Part shown: positions 55,690 to 64,000 of the stretch, in pieces
Layout: the number at the start of each line of letters is the position of its first letter
How positions within the stretch are numbered: position 1 is the first letter of the stretch
Source: Cycas panzhihuaensis
Lineage: Eukaryota; Cycadophyta
Assembly: GCA_023213395.1 (NCBI GenBank)
Contig: CM041465.1
Location: 136,779,741-136,843,740 of the forward strand
Length of the DNA: 64,000 nucleotides
Direction: 5' to 3'
Program-made: the position numbers and the translations under genes
Notes under the pieces: model-generated
Told to the model about the DNA's origin: nothing
The model's input: only the letters and a program-made list of their open reading frames with translations
Databases searched by the model: none

Positions 55690-57120
55690 TCAAGGCTACT
55701 CTTGCTGCCTTGGATTAGCTATAGCTTCACTTGCCTTTAGTATGTCTTCATTGATTCGGGGGAGGGTGGCTATAATTGCATTCTTTTCCTTCAATTTTTC
55801 TTCCGAAGCAACAATTTCTGCCTTGTAACTTGCCTCCATCTCCTCCACCATCCAACTAATTTGTTGGCTCTTCCTCGTCATAGATGTTTGTTGTGGTGAG
55901 GATGTCTACGCTGGTTCAATGACAATAGGGAACTCTTCTAGGGCTGCTGCCCACTCCTCCAACAAGGACTTTGACTCCACTTCTTCCTTTTTTTACTTCC
56001 TCTTGCTGTCATTTGGTGCTTTTCTTCACCGCCTGTTTGGACTGGTGACGAATAGGGCTATCTGGCACTTGTTATAACCACTTCAATATACTTCTCATCT
56101 CCTTTTTACTTTCCTTTTTACCTCCATGTCTTGAGTTTTTTTTTTGGAAATGCCTCCACCTATTGTTTGATTAATGGTGTGTGTGGCCAAATTGGTTGTT
56201 GTGGCGGTTGTGTTCCCGGACATTAATATAACAAAATGGCCAACAATAATGAGGGATGCCTGAAGGGATGAATACTAATCTCCTCAATTTGTTGTTTCAT
56301 GTTTGTTGCCAAGAACTCTGACCAATTAAGCTAAACTCTGTCCCAAATCTTTGGCAACACTGACATCATTTCCCCTAGAATGTATGTGTATTTTTGTTTG
56401 GACAAAAATCAAGTGACAACCACCTTTGCCACCCACTGCAATATGATATTCTTGATATCCACAACTCTAATTCTACCAGAGAATATTTGAGTGTTCTCCT
56501 TATACACTCCCTTACCCATGTCTCTCAATCAACCTCTGGTTGCGTTGGTTGAAGCTGGGATGTTCCCCTCTTTAGGAAGTCCTGTGATAGTATGGATAAT
56601 GCCTGCATTCAATTGAATTCATCCAGCATTATTTTTTAACTCCAACAGGATTTGCTGTATCAACTTCGAGTTCCAATACAATGGCGCTAAGTGTATATAC
56701 TCTCTCCACTCTACCTATCAGACCTTAGCATTAAATGCGGTTGGTAACCCTTCCAACTTTGCCTTCAGCTTCAACAAATAGTTCTCATGACACCTTGTAA
56801 TTCTCATTTTGGACCGATTGGAAAGACAAGAAGCAAGACCAAACACTAACAAGAGGAAATGTAGAAACAAGCGTTGCTTATGCGAAAAAACTTGAGATAC
56901 GTTTTGTGTGTTCGGTGTGGGAATGCATGGCAATTTTAATGTTGGACTCATCATTATTGTAGGTGGAATGCTTGCCCTCAGTGGTCCTTATCACTTTGGA
57001 ACTTGTCTTGGTCAAAAGTGAGGCAAAAATTTGGTGACTTGGTGCTTTCATTTGCGTGTGTTCCCATTTGGAATGCTCATCGGTACACATAATATATTTC
57101 TCCACTTTGCATTCCACTAT
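55690..57120 (-). pseudogene. Extra region downstream of gypsy integrase
   Basis: On the minus strand, one frame from about 56790 to 56150 reads continuously apart from about half a dozen TGA/TAG stops. It reads KLKAKLEGLPTAFNAKV, then YIHLAPLYWNSKLIQQILLE, then HTITGLPKEGNIPASTNATR, then IKNIILQWVAKVVVT and YILGEMMSVLPKIWDRV. A further frame at 55881-55696 is coiled-coil-like (SWMVEEMEASYKAEIVASEE). I do not recognise a known domain. Its place, after integrase and in the same orientation, is that of the additional ORF known from some plant gypsy groups. It could also be an unrelated fragment. Confidence 0.45.
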
Positions 57121-57659
57121 TATATGCTTTTATCTGCATGCGTTCCCAGTTGGAATGCTCATTGGTACACATAATATATTTCTTCACTTTGCATTCCACT
57201 ATTATATGCATTCCTGATACCATTTTGTTTTGGAATGTATAGTGTGTTTTCAAAGAATGTATACTTAAAATTCATCTTTTTTTGTTAATAATATATTCTT
57301 TTTGTTTTTCGATATATCCTCATTTTTCATTTTTCATATATATATATATATATATATTTCCCCCTTTTTTCTTACAGGATAACTATTTTTTTCATTTTTC
57401 CTTTTTTTAAAAAATATTGCCATATGGTGATTTTGCTTAAGCATATGATTAGAGTTATGGTTATTTTTTTGTCTTTTTGTTTGCGTACCAGAGTGGAATC
57501 ATGTTCTAGCACTAAGACAACCTTGATTGCCTCCAACTTCAAGCAACACGATATAGTACAACTAGTTGATTCGTTTGGTAGGATGGTTGTTCCCTAACTC
57601 TGGCAGGGTTTAACAAGACGGGTTGCAACCCACCAATTTCCTTCAATCTAACCGAACCA

Positions 57660-58530
57660 TTATTGAAAATCTTGTCGACGACGTATTGTTTGAGCCATTG
57701 CTTTTTTAGTTTTCCCAGGTCATGCCATGCCTTTTGTCACATCTTCTCAATGTTTTGCAACCTCTTTGCTTTATGCCTTGGTTTCTCTAGTTGCAACAAT
57801 TATTATAATGTCTCTCGTAGGGAATCAAAATCATCAAGTCGACAAGCCATGGCACCTCTTAGATTTGGAATCTCAAATTCCATTGGAATAATGGCCTCTA
57901 TTTGTACACCATCTAGAATGGCATCTGTCTAGTTGCCTTTTTGTATGTTGTGCGGAAATTCTATAATACTGATGATAGCTTTTCTGTCCAATTTGATCTA
58001 CCCACATCACAAATTTTTCCTAGACAATTTTCAATGATTTTATTTGAACTTTTTGCTTGCCCAATTGCTCTGGTGTAATAGGGCGCCAATTTTCAATGGC
58101 TGATTAGAAACTTAGATGTTAATTCCTCCATTACTTGATTGAGAAAATGTGAATCTTGGTCGCTCACAATCTCCAATGGACATCTATATCATGTAATAAT
58201 CACCTTGTATAGGAGTTTGACTGTGCTTTTAGAATCTACTTTTCTCAATGATCTTGCTTCTATCACTTGGTTATATAATCTGTAGTTGTCAAGATATATC
58301 GGGTTTGGGAGTGTTGACTTGTTGGTTTGATAGACCCAACAAAGTCAAAACCTCATGGTGCCAAAGGTAAGATTGGGTTGAGAGGTTGAAAGTTCTAGTG
58401 ACTTGGCTTCTTGACTCATTGAGAATAGTTACATTTCTTGATCCACTTTCTTATATCTTCAAACATGGTAGGCCACTAGAATCCTGTTGATAGCATTTTC
58501 CTCTAGGTTGCCAACTTGCCCATATGCCCA
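57660..58530 (-). pseudogene. Gypsy integrase (broken)
   Basis: Minus-strand words in order are AHEDVAGGHMGKLAT, STGFWWPTMFEDIRKWIKKC, PLNPILPLAP*GFDFVGSIK (first Asp), PLEIVSDQDSHFLNQVMEEL (second Asp) and YYTRAIGQAKSSNKIIENCL. In the last, Lys stands where the catalytic Glu belongs (plus-strand 58046-58072). Frame changes and stops are frequent. Confidence 0.75.
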
Positions 58531-58658
58531 CCAGCCACATCTTCATGTGCCTGGATTATTATATGCTTAATCTCATGTGGCTTGACACAATGTCGGAGCA
58601 GTTCATCTGGTCTTAGGCGATATAATTCGCCTTGGATCAGTTGATATGGTTCTGTCTT

Positions 58659-59225
58659 TTAAACCAAATGTCTTCTTTCTGTTTTGTCTAGGTTTAGTGG
58701 TAGCTCACCTGTTGCAAGATACTCTAGGGTTCCTTCATGCCATTCTGTCATAACCGATTCAACATTGAAGAGTGTTGCATCTGGAAAAGAATCAGGTACA
58801 CCTGTGGATTCATCCCCCTTATCTATCCTAGATAATTGATTAACTATCATATGTACTCTCCCAGGTTTGACCACAATCTTAAAAGTGAATTCTTAAAACA
58901 ACACAAGCCATCTACTAATTCTTCCTTTCAATAGAGGCTTATTCACGAGGTACATCAATGCTTGATGATCCACATAAAAGATAAACGGATTTTACAGTAA
59001 GTAATGTTGAAATTTTTGTAAAGCATATACCATTCCAAGACCTTCCCTTTCACTTGTCATGTAGTCATGTTCTACCTTAGTGAACTTTTGGCTAGTAAAG
59101 TAGATAGGATGGTCAATATTGGTTTCCCTTGGTCGGGCACATACACACCCAATGGCATATTGCGATGCATCGATATGCACATGGAAGATGTTGTCCCAAT
59201 CTAGAAATTGAATAATAGGTGCCAA
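58659..59225 (-). pseudogene. Gypsy RNase H
   Basis: Frame 59225-58992 gives FHVHIDASQYAIGCVCARPR and YFTSQKFTKVEHDYMTSERE, then GLGMVYALQKFQHYLL, the core of gypsy RNase H with its catalytic Asp and Glu. Frame 58874-58659 (MVKPGRVHMIVNQLSRIDKG) is the segment leading to integrase, where the family has the 'NVVADALSR' motif. Confidence 0.82.
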
Positions 59226-59324
59226 CGCTATTGCTTACTTCAAGGTCTTGAATGCTTCTTGTTATTCTTCTCTCCATTCCCATTCAATGTCCTTTTTCAA
59301 TAATTCCTCCAGGGGTCTCGATAT

Positions 59325-60290
59325 TCATGTGTATCCTTTGATGAACTTTTTATAGTAGCCAGTTAGTCCCAAGAACCCTTTTAAATGCTCTTGTGACAGT
59401 GACATTGGAAAATGTAGAATTTCAAGTACTTTTGTTGGGTTTGTCAATAATCCTTCTTTGCTTACAATGTGACCCATCAAGTTTTTGAATGAAACCAAGA
59501 AAGTACATTTTTCTAGATTTAAGCAGAGGTTGTTTTCTCTACAAGTTTGCAATATTTCCCTCAAATTGCCCATATGATTTTTCTTTAGGCCATATAGAGT
59601 CCAATCATCCAAAAACATGGCTACTTTTTCTCCTATTATCCTTTTAAAAATGTTAATCACAATGCACTGGAATGTGGTGGGTGCATTGGTTGACCCAAAG
59701 GGCATGACCCTATAGGCTATGTTCCCCATTCCGTTACAAAGGCAGTCTTGGCCGGTCCTTGGGAGCAATCTAAACTTGATTGTACCCCACTAAATCCATC
59801 TGTGAAGGAATAACTTCCTTGCCCCCTACCATCTCTAATACATTCTCCGTAAAAGGGAATCGAAAATGGATCCTTTTTGGTTACTTTATTCAATTGTCTA
59901 TAGTCTACACAGACACTAATTTTTCCATCCTTTTTGGGCATTAGTACTATTGGCCTTAACCTATCATTGTAGACAATCTTGTACATGCAACCTACTTCTA
60001 ATATCTTATCAAAATTGGCTTTCACTTTCTCCTTCTACCTTGGGTTCATGCGATAGGGTCTTTGCTTCACTGACTTGGCTCCTTCAATTAGGTCCTTGTG
60101 GTGCATCCCAATCTCGAGGGATGTCCTGCATGTCCTTATAAGACCGAGCAAATATATCCTTGAATTCTTCAAACAATGCTTGTGCCTTGGTCACTGTTTT
60201 GTCATCCCAATAGTTTCTAATAGTGGTATTATGAGGATTTTCTTTATTTCCTAAATCAATCTCAATTGTCTTTATTTTCTCCAATTCCAC
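59325..60290 (-). pseudogene. Gypsy reverse transcriptase
   Basis: 60290-60084 is the pre-RT region (ALFEEFKDIFARSYKDMQDI). 60025-59717 holds the fingers (RPIVLMPKKDGKISVCVDYR, QLNKVTKKDPFSIPF). 59768-59325 holds the palm (YRVMPFGSTNAPTTFQCIV), the catalytic box FLDDW near 59604-59618 with both Asp intact, and the thumb (CLNLEKCTFLVSFKNLMGHI, GFLGLTGYYKKFIKGYT). A frameshift near 59750 joins the two parts. This is the best preserved domain of the element. Confidence 0.88.
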
Positions 60291-60955
60291 CTTATTATCC
60301 TCTATAATCTAATGAGCTGGGGTGTTTTTAATATTCCGATTGCCATATTGTAATTTGGTGCATTCTGGAGGAAAATTATGGGTTTCCTTCTCTTTTTCCT
60401 CTTCCCTACTTTCTACAATTTTTGCTAATGACATGAATTTTGGTTGTTCCACTTCCATACTTATTTTCCTAATTTGTTTTAGTGGCCTATCAATGGTTTT
60501 ATTGCGGTATGAATGTAAGAATGTTTTAATAAAAGAAATCTTCAAGTTATGCCAAAAGGCTTCTCAAATTTTTTTTCTTAGCAAATAACCATTATTTTCC
60601 TAATCTCCCTAGGGCATGATAGGATAGATGACTCCAGTTACGTTTAGGGTAACTCTTAGATATCCAAAAGTTTTCACATTTTTGGATGTATTTTATAGGG
60701 AGATCTCCTACCAAAAATGAAGGAATGCTTAGTTTCTCTAGGGGGGATCAAGCCATAATCAAAAGAATGTCTGGATATCTGTCCAATTATGAAAAGAGGC
60801 CTGGTGAGATAAATACCAATACTAGGGGGGGAGAAGCGGGCTTCTTCAATGTGCCTGATTGTTCTTTGAGCTCTGAAGCGTTGACCTTGATTGAGCTGCT
60901 TTGCCTTATCCATTTGAACAAGAATTATGAGAGGGTCCACTTATAGGTTTAAATA

Positions 60956-61149
60956 TGTTGGAGAATAATGTTTCATCTAGAAATATATACAAAGGGTCAT
61001 GTAAAACACCCCTTAATGTATCTTTAGACAAGTGTCTGCCATGTGTCATTCAAATACACGTTGGTTACAATATGTATTTGTATATATATGTAAATGATCT
61101 CTCATAATAATTCATCGGCCTTTCTTGTATCTCTCTCTAATCTTCAACA
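60956..61149 (+). repeat. 5' LTR of the right-edge copia
   Basis: TGTTGGAGAATAATGTTTC ... TCTTCAACA, immediately followed by TGGTATTAGAGC. It is related to, but clearly diverged from, the 202 bp LTRs at 48511 and 53419. Confidence 0.85.
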
Positions 61150-61846
61150 TGGTATTAGAGCAGGCCAACGTGGTTGGCTAATAAGAAGAATTTGCAATTG
61201 CGGGAATAATTTGGAACAGAACAGAGTCAGATTGCGCCAGGACTCAAGAAGGATAAAGGACAAGGTCAGATTTTGTTGGTAGAGGAAGCAGACTATAGAA
61301 TTTATTTCAATACGGAATTGTACAGACTTATATGGACACAAAAATTTCAAAGTGCTCAGGTTTCGATGAAACATGGCCAATAGAACCGTCTCAGTATATA
61401 CATTAATTCTCTCTTCTATTGCGAAGTCATCTGGAGTCGTTTCGAGGGAGTTTTACCTCATTTTATGCTTGTGCAGGTTTGATACTTCAATTTCAAATTT
61501 CTTCAAAATTTTTTTGAAAGTCTAGGTAAAATCAAACTTATTCTATTTAATTCCTTATTACAGAGAGTTCAAATCCATTTTTACTGTAATTTCTTGAAGA
61601 TTTGAAGAGATTTAAGCATTTTTCATCAAAACCCTAATTGCCCCTTTTAAGCTTTTAGCCCTGTTTTCTTGAAATTGGAAGATAATCTCTAGAAAATAAA
61701 TACAGATCTAGAATCCTCTTTTGAAGATCTTCATTTTGGGGTACTTTTTGTACAAGTTCGTACACCCCCTTTTTTGTACAGAAATTCGTACAACCGTACA
61801 GATAGACCTAGATTTTGATGTTAGATTTTGATTTCAAGGATTTAAA

Positions 61847-62760
61847 ATGGCTTCCACTATTTTGGCCTTGTCAGATCAAGACAAACTCACTACTACCAAT
61901 TATCATATATTGAAAATCAAAATAGAAACTTTGCTAAGAGCTAAAAATGCATGGAAGATAGCTACAGGTCTAGAGGAAAAACTTGATGATGATGACCCAG
62001 ACCTTCTAGCTGGGAAGAAAGGGATAATGCAAGCTTACTTACCCTAAAACTCTCTGTTTCAGGCCCACTCCTTGTTTATGTTGAAAATCTGAACTCATCC
62101 TCAAAAGTTTGGAAAATGTTTGAAAAAATATATATATATATATATGGAAAGAAAACTAGAGCTCAAATCATAGCCTTCAAGGAGGACTTATTCAAGCTGC
62201 ATATGAAAGAAACCGAAACAATTTCGGAATTTCTTCATAATGTTGTTTCGATCAAAAATGATTTGCTAAGTGCAGGAGCAAAAATAGAAGAGCAAGAGAT
62301 AGCTGAGATGTTAACAAGCAAGCTTCCGAGATCATTTGATGTTACAATCAACACAATCATTAACAGTGATCGAATTAATACAATAACACTTGATACATTA
62401 ACAAGATTGTTGTTGAGACAGGAACAAAGAAACAAGTGGTATGAATATACAACGGAGGTGGAGGATGCTTTTGTCACCAAACTCCACATAGGACCCAAAG
62501 GAAGGGGTCAGTCTCATGGTCGTGCTAGAGCTTTAGACACAAGAAGCATATCTCAAGGAAGATGGCAAGATAATTGAGGGCGAGGTCGCAACATATCTCC
62601 CAGAGAAGCCAGGGTGTGTTTTAACTGTGGAAGACCAGGACATTTTTCCAACAGTTGCAAAGCCTTTGCCGTCTGTTACCACTATGGAGAATCTGGGCAC
62701 TATCCATATCAATGTCCACAAACGAGAGCTAAAATTCAAAAATGAAAATGACCTATAGGA
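61847..62760 (+). pseudogene. Copia gag with two zinc knuckles
   Basis: The first frame is 61847-62047 (MASTILALSDQDKLTTTNYH, IKIETLLRAKNAWKIATGLE). A frameshift follows. 62116-62577 covers the capsid-like part (AQIIAFKEDLFKLHMKETET, MLTSKLPRSFDVTINTIINS). After a TGA come two knuckles: CFNCGRPGHFSNSC, complete, and CYHYGESGHYPYQC, in which the second Cys is Tyr. The in-frame (AT)n stretch near 62131 (IYIYIYG) looks like a microsatellite expansion within gag. Confidence 0.88.
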
Positions 62761-62844
62761 AACTACAACAAGGAGCAGAATGACGAAGATGAAGAAACAA
62801 CTGCATTAATTGTTGCACTTATAGCTAGTCTTGAGGATGAGGAG

Positions 62845-63315
62845 GTGTGGTATGTTGATTTCGGGGCATCAAGACACATGACCGGACGAGAGGATTGGTT
62901 CAGATCCTTAAAACCCTACACCTCAAATAGGTCTGTCAAACTAGGGGACAAACATCCTCTTAATATTAAAGGGGTCAACACTATAGCAATTAAAATAGAA
63001 GGAGGCATACAAAACATTGTCAATGTACTGTTTGTTCCTAGGTTAAAAAAGAATCTTCTCTTCGTCTTTCAGCTTAGAAAGAAAAAGCTGAGGACTGTGT
63101 TTGATGAAGATGGATATTGCCATATTCTGGACATGAAAAAAGGAGGAGTTGTAATTGCAAAGGGTATAGAGTGTAATGACCTATATAGGTTACTTTCTAA
63201 ACCTGTGACCATCAATGGAAAGGCATGTACTGTGGCCAATGTTGATAATAATAAATTGTGGCATTTGAAGTACGAACATATCTCATACGATTGGTTAATG
63301 CAGTTGCAAAAGTAA
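62845..63315 (+). pseudogene. Copia protease and pre-integrase domain
   Basis: The frame starts at the active site, VDFGASRHMTGREDWF. The Asp is kept but followed by Phe (TTC at 62859-62861) instead of Ser or Thr. It continues with KLGDKHPLNIKGVNTIAIKI and FDEDGYCHILDMKKGGVVIA. It ends in the pre-integrase zinc motif LWHLKYEHISYDWLMQLQK*, where the usual Gly before His is Glu. Confidence 0.88.
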
Positions 63316-63413
63316 AAAATGGTTAATGGTCTTCCAAATGTTTCATTTCAGCATCTTGTATACAAAAGTTGCATGTTCGGAAAACAACATCATTTTCTAT
63401 ATAAATTGAATGA

Positions 63414-64000
63414 ATGGTGGGCCCAAAAAACCTAGATCTGGTGCATACTGAGCTATGTGGTCCCCTTACACCTTGCTCAATTAATGGTGCTAGGTATATT
63501 CTAACGTTCATTGATGATTGCACTAGGAAAACTTGGATTTATTTTCTTTACTACAAATATGAGGTTTTTGAAAAATTCAAAGAGTTTAAAGTCAAAGTAG
63601 AGTTAGAATCTGGAGCCAAAATAAAATGTGTCAGATCAGATGGTAGAGGCAAATACAACTCAAAGGATTTTTAAAATTTTTGTAAGATACATGGAATACA
63701 AAGACAACTCACAACTCCATACACACCACAATCCAATGAAGTTGTCGAACGGATGAATAGAACGATCATGGAGATGGTTCACAACATGATTGAAGAGATC
63801 CAGATCTCAAGAATTTATTGGGCTAAAGCAATCAACATAGCAGGGTATCTCATAAATAGAAGTCCTACGAAGGTCCTGGAGCAAATCACACCAGAAGAAG
63901 CCTAGACCGGAACCAAACTAGATGTAAGTAATCTAAGAGTATTTGGATGCAAAGCTTTTGTCCACATTCTAGATAAGAGATCATAACTATATTCTAAAAG
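63414..64000 (+). pseudogene. Copia integrase (partial, runs off the window)
   Basis: 63414-63674 encodes LVHTELCGPLTPCSINGARY, where the first catalytic Asp of the family is Glu. It continues LTFIDDCTRKTWIYFLYYKY and IKCVRSDGRGKYNSKDF* with the second Asp. After a TAA at about 63672 the text continues TPYTPQSNEVVERMNRTIME (Glu present), then NRSPTKVLEQITPEEA* and SNLRVFGCKAFVHILDKRS up to the window edge. Confidence 0.88.

Larger units (their letters stand above)
55625..60955 (-). mobile_element. Minus-strand Ty3/gypsy pol with extra 3' region
   Basis: In minus-strand sense from 60600 to 55690 the order is pre-RT, RT, RNase H, integrase, then about 2 kb of additional protein-like sequence. 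The wording of the pre-RT and RNase H segments (FEEFKDIFARSYKDMQDIPR; YFTSQKFTKVEHDYMTSERE) differs from the chromovirus in this window. Integrase appears to lack a chromodomain. No LTRs were found. The left edge abuts the large gypsy and the right edge abuts a copia LTR, so both ends may be lost. The frames contain many stops. Confidence 0.82.
60956..64000 (+). mobile_element. Ty1/copia element, 5' part, runs off the window
   Basis: A 194 bp 5' LTR (60956-61149) is followed by a primer-binding site (TGGTATTAGAGC), a 0.7 kb leader, gag (from 61847), zinc knuckles, protease and integrase to the end of the window. Gag start (MASTILALSDQDKLTTTNYH) and LTR wording (TGTTGGAGAATAATG, about 200 bp) show it belongs to the same family as the copia at 48511. 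Its coding region is less frameshifted than that copy, but it has stops and altered catalytic residues. RT, RNase H and the 3' LTR should lie beyond 64000, so a TSD cannot be tested. Confidence 0.9.

Noticed and set aside
59325-60025. The FLDDW reverse transcriptase as an endogenous pararetrovirus
   Set aside because: RNase H is followed by a recognisable integrase with zinc domain and DDE core, which pararetroviruses lack. The gene order is that of Ty3/gypsy.

Overview
The window reads as nuclear DNA of a seed plant with a large, repeat-swollen genome, most likely a gymnosperm such as a conifer. The basis is one spliced host gene with very long introns, an AT-rich background, and wall-to-wall Ty1/copia and Ty3/gypsy LTR retrotransposons in many stages of decay. 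The species is an inference. I see no bacterial-style operons, CRISPR array, rRNA or tRNA gene.

Host gene. Three exons on the + strand (3085-4110, 12690-12899, 13093-13353), all in phase 0, encode 499 residues of a sorting nexin 2-type retromer protein: an acidic N-terminus, a PX phosphoinositide-binding domain and most of a BAR domain. The last ~85-90 residues expected for the family were not found. Either intron 3 is longer than 50.6 kb and leaves the window, or the gene is truncated here. Everything from about 13.4 kb to the end therefore lies in, or downstream of, that intron. Intron 1 (8.6 kb) holds a ~500 bp duplication, a chromovirus remnant, a copia RT/RNase H fragment and a solo LTR with a clean target-site duplication (TSD).

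Retroelement layout after 13.4 kb. A short non-autonomous LTR element (17279-21149, TSD TATCT) is followed by a gypsy solo LTR (22218-22848). Next is an internally deleted copia (24292-27189, TSD TTACA) carrying a piece of gypsy LTR. A full-length 7.7 kb copia (28013-35721, TSD TATTC) has an unusually long, minisatellite-rich leader. A truncated gypsy gag-protease (36830-38715) precedes a large chromovirus-type gypsy (38928-55624). Two complete copia elements sit inside that gypsy: one in gag on the minus strand (39563-44873, TSD TGAAT) and one in integrase on the plus strand (48511-53620, TSD CTTCC, identical LTRs). The 3' end of the host gypsy is tandemly duplicated. A minus-strand gypsy pol with an extra region after integrase (55690-60600) and the 5' half of another copia (60956 to the end) complete the window.

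Relative ages follow from nesting and LTR identity. The 48511 copia is youngest (no LTR differences seen). The 28013 copia follows (about 18 mismatches in 553 bp by eye), then the 39563 copia (about 30 in 644 bp). The gypsy host and the short elements are older. Essentially all retroelement reading frames are broken, many at codons where one C-to-T or G-to-A change explains the stop or the lost catalytic residue.
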